Shown here in pieces: positions 43,505-52,637 of a DNA stretch of 64,000 nt. Every line of letters starts with the position of its first letter. Position 1 is the stretch's first letter. A program made the position numbers and the translations under genes. Location: the NCBI GenBank assembly GCA_023251135.1, contig JAHEZJ010000025.1, forward strand, positions 36,909 to 100,908, read 5' to 3'. The notes under the pieces were generated by a model. That model worked only from the letters and a program-made list of their open reading frames with translations, made no database searches and was not told the origin of the DNA. The DNA comes from Flavobacterium sp. Lineage in GTDB: Bacteria; Bacteroidota; Bacteroidia; Flavobacteriales; Flavobacteriaceae.

Positions 43505-45292
43505 ATGAAAAGCAACTTACTCTCCAACATACACAATCCCGCCGATTTACGCTTGTTACCCGAAGCGCAACTTACTCAGGTCGCACAAGAATTACGCGAT
43601 TTTATTATTGATGTTGTTTCGGTCAAAGAAGGGCATTTAGGATCCAGTCTGGGTGTAATCGAATTGACTATCGCGCTGCATTATGTGTTTAATACGCCCG
43701 ACGATTTATTGGTTTGGGATGTTGGCCATCAGGCTTACGGTCATAAAATTTTGACAGAGAGAAGAGCCATTTTTCATACCAACAGACAGCTGGAAGGTAT
43801 TTCGGGTTTTCCAAAAAGGAGCGAGAGTATTTACGATACTTTTGGTGTAGGACATTCCTCTACTTCTATCTCGGCGGCACTTGGAATGGCCATTGCCTCA
43901 AAACTAAAGGGCGATTTCGACAAACAGCATGTTGCCGTAATTGGCGATGCGTCGATTGCTTCGGGAATGGCTTTTGAAGGTTTAAATCATGCCGGGGTTA
44001 CAGACGCCAATCTTCTGGTAATTTTAAATGATAACGCTATCGGGATTGATCCGAGTGTGGGTGCTTTGAAAAAATATTTAACAGCCGTTAAAAACGGGAA
44101 AAACCCAAAGCAGAATAACATCATCAAATCGTTAAACTTTGATTATTCGGGTCCGATTGATGGTCATGATCTTCCGGCATTAATCAAAGAACTTCATCGT
44201 TTAAAGAAGATAAAAGGCCCAAAGTTCCTGCACATTGTTACCACAAAAGGAAAAGGTTTACAGCAAGCCGAAGAAAATCAGGTAAAGTATCATGCACCCG
44301 GAAAGTTTGATGCTTCGACCGGAGAGCTTTATTCAAAATCAGAAGAAAACTTAGCCCCCAAATATCAGGATGTTTTTGGCCTGACTATTTTAGATTTAGC
44401 CAAAAAGAACGAAAAGATTATCGGAATCACTCCTGCAATGCCCTCCGGAAGTTCGCTTAAATTTATGATGGACGAGATTCCGGAACGTGCTTTTGATGTG
44501 GGAATAGCCGAACAACATGCCGTAACACTTGCTGCCGGAATGGTTACACAGGGTATGATTGTGTATTGCAATATTTATTCGACTTTTTTACAGCGCGCTT
44601 ACGATCAGGTCATTCACGATGTTGCACTGCAAAACCTCCCTGTTATTTTTTGTCTGGATCGCGCAGGCTTGGTAGGCGAAGATGGTGCGACACATCACGG
44701 TGTTTTTGACATTGCCTATTTACGCGCTATTCCGAACATTATTATTTATGCTCCGCTCAATGAAATTGCTTTACAAAATATTTTATATACCGCTCAGTTA
44801 GGATTAAATCACCCCATTGCCATTCGATATCCAAGAGGCCGTGGCGTTTTACCAAATTGGGAAGTAGAAAATTTCGGACATTACAAAAAAATTGAAATTG
44901 GTGCAGCGACCTGCTTAAAAACAGGAACAAAAACAGCCGTTTTATCCACCGGAACAATTGGAAATAATGTAACCGCAGCACTAAGCGAATGTTCCAATTC
45001 CGACACCATTGCTCACTACGACTTTCCCTTTATTAAACCATTAAATATCAATATTTTAAATGATATTTTATCAAGCTTTGAGAGGGTCATTACGATCGAA
45101 GATGGTGCTATAAATGGTGGTTTCGGAAGTGCCATTTTAGAGTTTGCAGCCTCAAACAATTTCAAAAATACCATCGAAGTTTTAGGTGTTCCCGACAAGT
45201 TTATCGAGCATGGAACGGTAAATCAGTTACAACAATTGTGTAAAATTGACGTTAAAAGTTTGGTAAATCTTTTTTCAAACGACACAAAATAA
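43505..45292 (+). CDS. dxs: 1-deoxy-D-xylulose-5-phosphate synthase
   Basis: First enzyme of the MEP isoprenoid pathway; joins pyruvate and glyceraldehyde-3-phosphate with thiamine diphosphate. The 595-residue length is slightly below the usual ~620. Motifs are present in order: KEGHLGSSLGVIELTIALHY and DVGHQAYGHKILTERR, the ThDP/Mg motif GDASIASGMAFEGLNHAG from residue 147 with LVILNDN, then RAFDVGIAEQHAVTLAAGM in the pyrimidine domain and IRYPRGRG near the C-terminal domain. The DUF3078 gene follows 32 bases later from its ATG, on the same strand. Confidence 0.95.
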   Translation: MKSNLLSNIHNPADLRLLPEAQLTQVAQELRDFIIDVVSVKEGHLGSSLGVIELTIALHYVFNTPDDLLVWDVGHQAYGHKILTERRAIFHTNRQLEGISGFPKRSESIYDTFGVGHSSTSISAALGMAIASKLKGDFDKQHVAVIGDASIASGMAFEGLNHAGVTDANLLVILNDNAIGIDPSVGALKKYLTAVKNGKNPKQNNIIKSLNFDYSGPIDGHDLPALIKELHRLKKIKGPKFLHIVTTKGKGLQQAEENQVKYHAPGKFDASTGELYSKSEENLAPKYQDVFGLTILDLAKKNEKIIGITPAMPSGSSLKFMMDEIPERAFDVGIAEQHAVTLAAGMVTQGMIVYCNIYSTFLQRAYDQVIHDVALQNLPVIFCLDRAGLVGEDGATHHGVFDIAYLRAIPNIIIYAPLNEIALQNILYTAQLGLNHPIAIRYPRGRGVLPNWEVENFGHYKKIEIGAATCLKTGTKTAVLSTGTIGNNVTAALSECSNSDTIAHYDFPFIKPLNINILNDILSSFERVITIEDGAINGGFGSAILEFAASNNFKNTIEVLGVPDKFIEHGTVNQLQQLCKIDVKSLVNLFSNDTK

Positions 45293-45324
45293 TTATTTTG
45301 CGCTGTCAAAAAATAAAAATCACA

Positions 45325-46326
45325 ATGAAATTATTGCGTTCTACCCTTTTGCTTCTGTTGCTTTTGTGTACTTCAAATAACTTTGCCCAAATCATCCAAA
45401 CGACTTTAGATCCGGGTGAATTACCTGCTCCGCCATCAAACTGGACGAAAAAAAATCAATTGGGTTTTGACATTTCTGAGATTGCTTTTGTAAACTGGAG
45501 TGCAGGGGGAACAAGTTCGATTTCAGGACTTTTTAAAGGCGAATTTAACCGAACTTATGTTAGAGGAAACCACAAATGGGCGAATGAACTTATTATAAAA
45601 TATGGTTTAAACCAGCAAGACGGTACCGAACTCCGCAAAACTGATGATGCGATTTTATTCAACTCGACTTACGGTTTTAGAAAAGATACCATCTCCAATT
45701 GGTATTACTCGGCAAAATTCAACTTCAATACGCAATTTACCGACGGATACAATTACCCGAATAAAGATGTTGCGATCTCCAGACCTTTCGCACCTGCTTA
45801 TGTCTTTCTTGGAGCCGGAGCAGAAAACTCTAATAAAAAGAAAAACAGAACGCTTTACTTCTCTCCAATAACCTTAAAAACTACTTTGGTTCTGGATCAG
45901 GCTTTAGCCAATCAGGGAGCTTTTGGGGTTCGAAAAGCCACTTATATGATAGACCCTATGGATCCAAATTCTAAGATTTTACTTGAAAACGGACAGAAGG
46001 TCAAAGCCGAATTTGGTATTCTGCTTACCGGATACATGAAAACCGAGATTTACAAAAATATCTTTTACGAAAACAGACTGAGTTTGTACACCGATTATCT
46101 GAACAAATTTGGAAATGTCGACATCGATTATGATACCCGCCTGGACCTTGTGGTAAATGCTTATGTAAAAGCCAATATTGGTGTACACCTGGTTTATGAC
46201 GACGATATCAAAACCAAAATAGACGTTTGGGATCCTGCTACCGGAGCGACTTCGCAAGTTAACAACGGACCAAGAGCCCAGCTAAGGCAAGTCTTAGGCG
46301 TGGGTCTGGTTTATGCTTTTCAATAG
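45325..46326 (+). CDS. DUF3078 outer-membrane protein
   Basis: A 333-residue exported protein of the Bacteroidota-specific DUF3078 family, function unknown. I start at the ATG at 45325 because it gives a clean signal peptide (MKLLRSTLLLLLLLCTSNNF, cut before AQ); a TTG nine codons upstream would add unconserved residues. The mature part is Trp/Tyr/Asn-rich with amphipathic strands (SGLFKGEFNRTYVRGNHKWA), fitting an outer-membrane beta barrel. It lies 32 bases after dxs and ends 4 bases from the convergent dgt gene. Confidence 0.85.
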   Translation: MKLLRSTLLLLLLLCTSNNFAQIIQTTLDPGELPAPPSNWTKKNQLGFDISEIAFVNWSAGGTSSISGLFKGEFNRTYVRGNHKWANELIIKYGLNQQDGTELRKTDDAILFNSTYGFRKDTISNWYYSAKFNFNTQFTDGYNYPNKDVAISRPFAPAYVFLGAGAENSNKKKNRTLYFSPITLKTTLVLDQALANQGAFGVRKATYMIDPMDPNSKILLENGQKVKAEFGILLTGYMKTEIYKNIFYENRLSLYTDYLNKFGNVDIDYDTRLDLVVNAYVKANIGVHLVYDDDIKTKIDVWDPATGATSQVNNGPRAQLRQVLGVGLVYAFQ

Positions 46327-46330
46327 AGTA

Positions 46331-47677
46331 TTACTTATTTTTTCTGCCGTTGATTGTTTCAAACAATTCAAGGGCATTCCCGTCAGTTAACAAAGAAACG
46401 TAGTGGCAAATATGCAGCAAACGTTCGTATAAATTGGTTTTCTCTAAATGGTGTTTTTCAGGCAGCATTTTCAAAAGCAGTTTGTCATAGTTTGAAGCTG
46501 TTCCTTCGTATTTATTGTTAAAAGCGGTTATAAACTTGTCCAGCAAAGTCTGGATAATCTGATAGCCCACAATTTCTTTTTCAACCACTTCACGGCTTTG
46601 GTATATTTTATCGACACTTAGTTTGATAATATCATCCATTTGTGCTTTGTATTTGCTTTTATCCGTTAAGGCAAAAGGAAATTTACCCTGCAGAATAGCC
46701 TCTTCATTTTCAACAAAAACATTCACAGCATCATTAATCAGGGTTCCGATAGCCAAGGCACGTAAATAACTAATTCGGTCTTCTTTTGTTGTTAAAGTCT
46801 TGTATTTAGCTACTCCGATATTGTCTTTTACCAGTTTGATTAAATATTCCAGTGCATAATCCTCTGAAACTAATCCCAGATTTATTCCATCTTCAAAATC
46901 GATAATGGTATAACAAATGTCGTCAGCCGCTTCGACCAAATAGGCCAAAGGATGTCTCTCAAAACCAATATCGTCTCCGGATTTGTTGACAATCATGCCC
47001 ATATCATTGGCCACCTCTTCAAAAAATGATTTGTCGGTTTGAAAGAAACCGTATTTTTTATCGGCGATATTCTGCGTTGGTTTTTTAGGCAAACTTTCTT
47101 TCGGATATTTCATAAAAGCGCCCAGCGTAGCATACGAAATACGAAGTCCACCTTCGATTCCCGGACGACTTGCTGTAAGAACCGAAAAACCGTTGGCATT
47201 ACCTTCAAAATCAATTAAATCCTGCCATTGTTTTGCCGTCAATTGCTCTTTGTATTTCAATCCTTTTCCTATCGAAAAATATTCGCCAATTGCTTTTTCT
47301 CCCGAATGTCCAAAAGGGGGATTTCCAATATCATGCGCCAGAGAAGCCGCTGCCACAATGGCCCCAAAATCGTTCATATGGTAGCCGTGAACTTCTTTTA
47401 AATGAGGGTATTTTTCAATGATTTTTTTCCCAACCAAACGTCCAAGAGAACGTCCTACCACCGAAACTTCCAAACTATGAGTTAATCTGGTGTGTACGAA
47501 ATCTGTTTTTGAAAGCGGAATTACCTGAGTTTTATCCTGTAAAGAGCGAAAAGCTGCCGAAAAAATAATTCGGTCATAATCAACCTCAAACCCCAGTCGC
47601 GTATCGTCTTGTTCTACACGTAATCTCTTGCTAGTGTCGCCTTGGCGCTTGAGTGATAAAAGTTGTTCCCAGTTCAT
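46331..47677 (-). CDS. dgt: Deoxyguanosinetriphosphate triphosphohydrolase
   Basis: An HD-domain enzyme that cleaves dNTPs (typically dGTP) to nucleoside and triphosphate. It has 448 residues from the ATG at 47677 (MNWEQLLSLKRQ); a TTG two codons upstream is less likely. The metal motifs are VHTRLTHSLEVSVVGRS (first His) and SLAHDIGNPPFGHSGE (HD pair), with a later AADDICYTIIDFEDG. The gene converges on the DUF3078 gene with only 4 bases between stops, so no separate terminator fits. Confidence 0.93.
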   Translation of the reverse strand: MNWEQLLSLKRQGDTSKRLRVEQDDTRLGFEVDYDRIIFSAAFRSLQDKTQVIPLSKTDFVHTRLTHSLEVSVVGRSLGRLVGKKIIEKYPHLKEVHGYHMNDFGAIVAAASLAHDIGNPPFGHSGEKAIGEYFSIGKGLKYKEQLTAKQWQDLIDFEGNANGFSVLTASRPGIEGGLRISYATLGAFMKYPKESLPKKPTQNIADKKYGFFQTDKSFFEEVANDMGMIVNKSGDDIGFERHPLAYLVEAADDICYTIIDFEDGINLGLVSEDYALEYLIKLVKDNIGVAKYKTLTTKEDRISYLRALAIGTLINDAVNVFVENEEAILQGKFPFALTDKSKYKAQMDDIIKLSVDKIYQSREVVEKEIVGYQIIQTLLDKFITAFNNKYEGTASNYDKLLLKMLPEKHHLEKTNLYERLLHICHYVSLLTDGNALELFETINGRKNK

Positions 47678-47811
47678 TTTCAATTTTAGATTTCAGATTG
47701 TTGATTTTAGACTTTTGGATCTAAACGCCAAAAATACGTTTTATTTTAGGATAATATTGAAGAAAAATAGGCCACAGAATAATTTAATTGAAAAGATTAA
47801 ATGCTTTTGTT

Positions 47812-47873
47812 CGCCACGAATTCACGAATGAATCTAACCGCAATGATTTGCGATAATTAGTGAAATTTGTGGC
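47812..47873. repeat. Dispersed palindromic element (cacgaatt type), copy 2
   Basis: The arms cgccacgaattcacgaatg (from 47812) and ttagtgaaatttgtggc (47857-47873) are imperfect inverted copies. The related, interrupted element is at 33305. Confidence 0.5.
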
Positions 47874-47891
47874 AAAACGATTCCGCTAGTA

Positions 47892-48353
47892 TCAAAACTC
47901 CAATGCTGTACTGTGTTTGATTTCTCCCATCACAAAAATACTGTTGGTATTTCCGATGTTTTCGATTGTCGATAATTTGTTCATTACAAAATCCTGATAA
48001 CTGGCCATATCCTGAACCAGAATTTTGAGCATAAAATCGTAATCACCGGCAATATTATAACACTCTATAATTTCAGGAAGCGCTACGATATCTTTCACAA
48101 AATTACTTCCTACATTTTTGGCATGCTCTTTTAAACGCACATTGCAAAAAACAATCATCCCGCGATTCATTTTCTTCTTATCCAGCAAGGCCACATATTT
48201 GGTAATATATCCGTCACGCTCCAGCCTTTTTATACGTTCATAAACGGGCGTTACGGTTAGAAATAATTTGCTGGCAAGATCTTTTGTATTGATATTGGAG
48301 TTTTCCTGAAGGTATTTCAGAATCAATAAATCGGTTTTGTCTAAGTTTTCCAT
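47892..48353 (-). CDS. Lrp/AsnC family transcriptional regulator
   Basis: A 153-residue regulator. The winged helix-turn-helix covers residues 5-60 (NINTKDLASKLFLTVTPVYE, then RIKRLERDGYI), and the RAM ligand-binding domain fills the rest (LPEIIECYNIAGDYDFMLKI). Members sense amino acids. It is transcribed away from metE with 157 bases between starts. A perfect 10+10 palindrome lies in that gap, so I infer control of metE, and possibly of itself, in response to methionine or another amino acid. Confidence 0.92.
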   Translation of the reverse strand: MENLDKTDLLILKYLQENSNINTKDLASKLFLTVTPVYERIKRLERDGYITKYVALLDKKKMNRGMIVFCNVRLKEHAKNVGSNFVKDIVALPEIIECYNIAGDYDFMLKILVQDMASYQDFVMNKLSTIENIGNTNSIFVMGEIKHSTALEF

Positions 48354-48404
48354 AGTATTTTTTACGGCTAAAGTTCTTCTTACAAGATTTTATCAGTAAT
48401 ATAA

Positions 48405-48429
48405 TCTTTTAAAAACAACTTTTAAAAGA
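48405..48429. promoter_or_regulatory. Palindrome between the Lrp gene and metE, candidate operator
   Basis: TCTTTTAAAA (48405-48414) and TTTTAAAAGA (48420-48429) are perfect inverted copies with 5 bases between. The position, ~80 bases before metE and ~50 before the Lrp start, fits an autoregulated divergent promoter. It is not followed by a T-run, so it is not a terminator. Confidence 0.55.
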
Positions 48430-48477
48430 CATTTTACTTAAATACAGCTCAAATATAAGTTATAAAATCCAATACAA

Positions 48478-48485
48478 TAAATTTG
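48478..48485 (+). promoter_or_regulatory. Putative -7 box of metE
   Basis: TAAATTTG matches TAnnTTTG, 25 bases before the metE start and 48 bases past the palindrome. Confidence 0.45.
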
Positions 48486-48510
48486 TACAGTAAAAAATAC
48501 TGAATCAAAA

Positions 48511-50835
48511 ATGAAAACAAATAATTTAGGATACCCAAGAATTGGTAGCAACAGAGAATTAAAAAAAGCCTGTGAATTGTACTGGGCAGGAAAAATCTCG
48601 GCAGACGAGTTAATCGAAACCGGAAGAGACATTCGTCGCAAAAACTGGTATTTACAATCGGAAGCCGGAGTAGATTTGATTCCGTCTAATGACTTTTCGT
48701 TTTATGATCAGGTTCTGGATCTGACTTTAACAGTTGGTGCAATTCCGGAACGTTACCACGAACTGGCAAAAACAAACAGCTCTATCGACCTGTATTTTGC
48801 TATGGCAAGAGGCGCACAAAAAGACGGTCAGGATGTTGTGGCTATGGAAATGACAAAATGGTTCGATACCAACTACCATTATATTGTTCCTGAATTTACG
48901 AAGAATCAAAAATTCGAATTGTTTTCTGAAAAGATCATTACTGAATTCAAAGAAGCTAATGCTTTAAAAATTGCTACTAAACCTGTTTTGATAGGACCTA
49001 TCTCTTACTTGCTTTTGGGAAAAGAAAAAGAAGAGGGTTTTCACCGTATTGACCTGATTGACAAACTGCTTCCTGTATATTTCGAAATTTTTAAAAAGCT
49101 GCAAGAAGAAAATGTCGAATACATACAACTTGATGAACCTTTCCTGGCGTTAAACTTAACCGATAAAGAAAGAAGCACGTTCACGAAAGTGTACAATGAA
49201 ATTCATCAAAATTTCCCTCAAATTAAAATCGTTTTGGCCAACTATTTTGATTGTTTTGGAGAAAACCTAAGCACCGCTTTGGCCTTGCCGGTAGATACCT
49301 TTCATTTAGATTTAGTACGTTGTCCTTCTCAGTTAGATGATATCTTAGAATCAGGTCAGCTGGCTTCCAACACCAATCTTTCTTTAGGTGTAGTTGACGG
49401 AAGAAACATCTGGAAAAATGATTTCAGCAACTCTTTGCAATTGATAAAAAAAGCCACTGATGCATTGGGTGCAAACCGAATTCTGATTGCGCCATCCTGC
49501 TCTTTAATTCACAGTCCCTGCGATTTAGATTTAGAAACAAATGATGCAACGCTGACTCCTGAAATCAAACAATGGCTTGCTTTTGCCAAACAAAAAATCA
49601 ACGAAATTGTCGTATTGAAACAATTTGCTTCTAATGAAACTGACATTAAAAACTCAGCAGATTATGAACAAAATGTGATCGCCAACAACAATCGTAAAAC
49701 GTCAACATTAATTCACAATAACGAAGTTAAAACACGTGTTGCCGGAATTACAGCTTCAGATGACAAACGTAAAAGCACTTTTGCGACCCGCAGAAAAAGT
49801 CAGATCGAAGCTTTAAACCTGCCTTTATTTCCAACCACAACGATTGGATCTTTTCCTCAAACCACTGAAGTGAGAAGCTGGAGAGCGAAATTTAAAAAAG
49901 GAGAATTAACGACCGAACAATACAATGATTTAATCGAAAAAGAGACCGAAGCTACGATTCGTTTTCAGGAAGAAACAGGAATTGACGTTCTGGTTCACGG
50001 AGAATTCGAACGCAATGATATGGTGGAATATTTTGGAGAACAATTGTCCGGTTTTACCTTTACTAAAAATGGCTGGGTACAAAGTTACGGAAGCCGTTGT
50101 GTGAAACCTCCGGTTATTTACGGCGATGTTTCAAGACCAAATCCTATGACGGTAAAATGGTCTAAATATGCACAATCCCTGACTCCAAAATGGGTTAAAG
50201 GAATGCTTACCGGGCCGGTTACTATTTTACAATGGTCTTTTGTACGTAACGATCAGCCGCGTTCGGTAACCTGCACACAAATTGCTTTGGCGATCCGCGA
50301 TGAAGTAGTGGATCTGGAAAAAGCCGGAATCAAAATCATTCAGATTGACGAGCCTGCCATTCGTGAAGGTTTACCTTTGCGAAAAGAAGAATGGGCCAAC
50401 TACCTGGATTGGGCCGTAAAAGCATTCCGTATTTCTGCAAGTGGTGTTAACGACGATACACAAATTCACACCCACATGTGCTACAGCGAATTCAATGACA
50501 TTATCCAGAATATTGCCGATATGGATGCCGACGTGATCACAATCGAATGCTCGCGCTCTCAAATGGAACTTTTAGATGCTTTTGCCAACTTTAAATATCC
50601 AAACGAAATTGGCCCCGGAGTTTATGACATTCACTCCCCACGTGTGCCTTCAAGTACCGAGATGGTTCGTTTGTTAGAAAAAGCAGCTGCGGTTATTCCA
50701 ACAGACCAATTGTGGGTAAACCCGGATTGCGGTTTAAAAACCCGTCATTGGGATGAAACCAAAAAGGCTTTAATCGAAATGGTTGCTGCAGCCCAGGAAA
50801 TGAGAGCAGCAGTTGAAAACACCGCTACTTTTTAA
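48511..50835 (+). CDS. metE: Cobalamin-independent methionine synthase
   Basis: MetE transfers the methyl group of 5-methyltetrahydropteroyl-triglutamate to homocysteine. The 774-residue protein has two related barrels. The N-terminal one begins MKTNNLGYPRIGSNRELKKA. The C-terminal one carries the zinc site: His655 and Cys657 in HTHMCYSE, Glu679 in ITIECSRSQM and Cys740 in NPDCGLKTR, plus the substrate motif FPTTTIGSFPQTTEVR. Length is typical (750-770). It is monocistronic, divergent from an Lrp-type regulator. I see no SAM or cobalamin riboswitch in the 157-base leader region. Confidence 0.97.
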   Translation: MKTNNLGYPRIGSNRELKKACELYWAGKISADELIETGRDIRRKNWYLQSEAGVDLIPSNDFSFYDQVLDLTLTVGAIPERYHELAKTNSSIDLYFAMARGAQKDGQDVVAMEMTKWFDTNYHYIVPEFTKNQKFELFSEKIITEFKEANALKIATKPVLIGPISYLLLGKEKEEGFHRIDLIDKLLPVYFEIFKKLQEENVEYIQLDEPFLALNLTDKERSTFTKVYNEIHQNFPQIKIVLANYFDCFGENLSTALALPVDTFHLDLVRCPSQLDDILESGQLASNTNLSLGVVDGRNIWKNDFSNSLQLIKKATDALGANRILIAPSCSLIHSPCDLDLETNDATLTPEIKQWLAFAKQKINEIVVLKQFASNETDIKNSADYEQNVIANNNRKTSTLIHNNEVKTRVAGITASDDKRKSTFATRRKSQIEALNLPLFPTTTIGSFPQTTEVRSWRAKFKKGELTTEQYNDLIEKETEATIRFQEETGIDVLVHGEFERNDMVEYFGEQLSGFTFTKNGWVQSYGSRCVKPPVIYGDVSRPNPMTVKWSKYAQSLTPKWVKGMLTGPVTILQWSFVRNDQPRSVTCTQIALAIRDEVVDLEKAGIKIIQIDEPAIREGLPLRKEEWANYLDWAVKAFRISASGVNDDTQIHTHMCYSEFNDIIQNIADMDADVITIECSRSQMELLDAFANFKYPNEIGPGVYDIHSPRVPSSTEMVRLLEKAAAVIPTDQLWVNPDCGLKTRHWDETKKALIEMVAAAQEMRAAVENTATF

Positions 50836-50864
50836 TTTTATTTGAATATATTTTGTTTTTTTAC

Positions 50865-50927
50865 TGCCAACCGGCGGAGTCGAAACTCTTGTAGTTATGA
50901 TTTTTTTCGACTTCGCTAGGATTGGCA
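50865..50927. repeat. REP-like palindrome with a gcggagtcgaaa arm
   Basis: The arms 50865-50885 and 50905-50927 are imperfect inverted copies (tgccaa ... gtcgaaa and tttcgac ... ttggca). The inner part is related to the 13594 repeat family. Confidence 0.6.
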
Positions 50928-50973
50928 TTTTTTTTAGCAGCAGAAGATTTTTTTTTTTCAAAAGACCTTCAGT

Positions 50974-51040
50974 CCCGCTATCCGTTATATCTTTTATGGC
51001 GAACCCCGCCACAAAAGGATAGCACTTCTATCGGGGCTAA
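50974..51040. repeat. Dispersed palindromic element (ctatccg/aaaggata type), copy 2
   Basis: It shares ctatccgttatatctttt and aaaaggatagcacttctatc with the copy at 33410-33475. The two ends are imperfect inverted copies of each other. Confidence 0.6.
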
Positions 51041-51076
51041 ACGACAAATTTTACTTTTCATAAGATAGGCAATAAA

Positions 51077-51106
51077 AAAAAGCATCCGCTGCGGCGGATG
51101 CTTTTC
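51077..51106 (-). terminator. Terminator after small barrel gene 1
   Basis: The stem aaaagcatccgc / gcggatgctttt has a T-run on the minus strand. It lies about 25 bases past the stop of the barrel gene at 51130. A nearly identical terminator follows the paralogue at 51915. Confidence 0.8.
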
Positions 51107-51129
51107 TTAAATAGAATATCATTGTAAGA

Positions 51130-51714
51130 TTAGAAATTCTTTGAGATCCCTATAGAAAAAGCTTTTCCTAAACTGAAATTAAAGTTTTTAAAATCTCTTT
51201 CTCCATTACTATAATTCAGATTGTTATATCCTAGTCCCCCAATATTAAAGTTCAGACCAAAACCATTATGAACATTAATAAACAGAGCCGGAGTTACAGT
51301 CGCATAAACGCCATCTCCTTTTTCGGTGGTAATAATGTTTGCCTGTCTCTGGAAACTATCTTTACGATTTTGAAAACCTACTCCCAAGTCGGTATAAAAT
51401 GAAAAAGTCTGATTTAATGGTTTAGTGTAGCGAACAAATCCTCCCAGAGAAAAATTTTTTGTTTTTCCCACTAAAAAATCTTCATTTTTACTTTGATAAA
51501 TTCCTACAGCCGATTCAATACCTGCTGTCCAATTTTGATGAAACTGATAACCTACTTTTGGAGAAAAAGAAAATTGACTTTGTTTATTATCTCCATCGGG
51601 ATAAGAATTTGTCTGATGATTGTATTCAACACTTCCCATAACCAAAACAGAGCCTTTTTGAGCATTTGCAAAACTAAACATCGTTAGTGCAAGAATAAGT
51701 AACATTTTTTTCAT
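51130..51714 (-). CDS. Outer-membrane beta-barrel protein, paralogue 1
   Basis: A 194-residue exported protein of the small (eight-stranded, OmpA/PorT-like) barrel type. The signal peptide is about 1-18 (LILALTMFSFANA-Q). Alternating strands follow, such as FSFSPKVGYQFHQNWTAGIE and FKNFNFSLGKAFSIGISKNF, with the last residue Phe as in true barrels. It is clearly homologous to the next upstream gene at 51915, sharing the signal region, the FSPKVGYQFH and the ending GISKNF. Role unknown. Confidence 0.8.
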   Translation of the reverse strand: MKKMLLILALTMFSFANAQKGSVLVMGSVEYNHQTNSYPDGDNKQSQFSFSPKVGYQFHQNWTAGIESAVGIYQSKNEDFLVGKTKNFSLGGFVRYTKPLNQTFSFYTDLGVGFQNRKDSFQRQANIITTEKGDGVYATVTPALFINVHNGFGLNFNIGGLGYNNLNYSNGERDFKNFNFSLGKAFSIGISKNF

Positions 51715-51865
51715 AGTTGTTATTGTTTAAAATTTAATCATATTTCACAACAACAATGCCGTTATTTTTAACCATTCTAAACTAAAAACATAAACAACTA
51801 ACTTTCAGTATTTTAAACCACTAAAAAAAACACCCTTTAGAAACTGCTTTTCATTGAAACAAAAA

Positions 51866-51895
51866 AAGCACCCGCCGCGGCGGATGCTTTTCTGA
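51866..51895 (-). terminator. Terminator after small barrel gene 2
   Basis: The stem aaaagcacccgc / gcggatgctttt lies about 20 bases past the stop of the gene at 51915, with the T-run on the minus strand. It differs from the 51077 terminator by a few bases. Confidence 0.8.
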
Positions 51896-51914
51896 AATTG
51901 AATATCATTTAAGA

Positions 51915-52493
51915 CTAGAAGTTTTTAGAAACTCCAATGTTAAATGTTCTACCAAAATTAAAATTGAAGTTTTTAACTTCTGGTCCATTGTTATCATAGT
52001 TTAAAGTGTTGTACCCTAAACCACCAATGTTAAAGTTTAAACCAAAACCTTTTTTCATGTCGATAAAAAGAGCTGGTGTTACACCAATGTACATACCATC
52101 TGCTTTTGCAGTTGAAGTAATTGGTCCAGTGTACGTTTTATCTTTTGCGCTTTGAAAACCAGTTCCTAATTCAGCGAAGAAAGAGAAAGTTGGATTCAAA
52201 GGAATAGTGTAACGTAAAAATGCACCTAATTTAGTAGTGTTGTTTTTAATTTCGTTTACTCCACGATCTTCTTTACTTGAACCAAAAGAAGCCTCACCCC
52301 CTACAGTCCAGTTGTCGTGAAATTGGTAACCTACTTTTGGAGAAAAATCAAATTCATTCGTTTTAACCTCATTGTTTCCTAAAGTTCTGGTTTGAGAAGT
52401 GTAACCAATACCACCACCAACTAAGATTGTTCCTTTTTGTGCGTTTGCAAAGCTAACCATAGCTAATGCAAGAACCACCAACATTTTTTTCAT
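51915..52493 (-). CDS. Outer-membrane beta-barrel protein, paralogue 2
   Basis: A 192-residue exported protein (signal about 1-18, VVLALAMVSFANA-Q) and the tandem duplicate of the gene at 51130. It keeps the FDFSPKVGYQFHDNWTVGGE strand, the GFGLNFNIGGLGYNTLNYDN hairpin and the final GVSKNF. Both copies have their own, similar terminator, so the whole transcription unit seems to have been duplicated. Divergent from gldA. Confidence 0.8.
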   Translation of the reverse strand: MKKMLVVLALAMVSFANAQKGTILVGGGIGYTSQTRTLGNNEVKTNEFDFSPKVGYQFHDNWTVGGEASFGSSKEDRGVNEIKNNTTKLGAFLRYTIPLNPTFSFFAELGTGFQSAKDKTYTGPITSTAKADGMYIGVTPALFIDMKKGFGLNFNIGGLGYNTLNYDNNGPEVKNFNFNFGRTFNIGVSKNF

Positions 52494-52613
52494 TATAAAT
52501 TATTTTAAATTTGATTTCCTTTTAACAAGAACGATGCCGCAACGACTGGCTTTTATATTTTTTTTATGATTTCTTTAAAAGATAAAAATGTAGCAATCGA
52601 GCGTATTTCTGTT

Positions 52614-52621
52614 TACTTTTG
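52614..52621 (+). promoter_or_regulatory. Putative -7 box of gldA
   Basis: TACTTTTG matches TAnnTTTG, 16 bases before the gldA start. The -33 element is not obvious. Confidence 0.4.
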
Positions 52622-52637
52622 TAGCAAATAAAAAGTC

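Noticed and set aside
48354-48510. SAM or cobalamin riboswitch before metE
   Set aside because: The 157-base region shows only one simple palindrome and a -7 box; no multi-helix conserved core.
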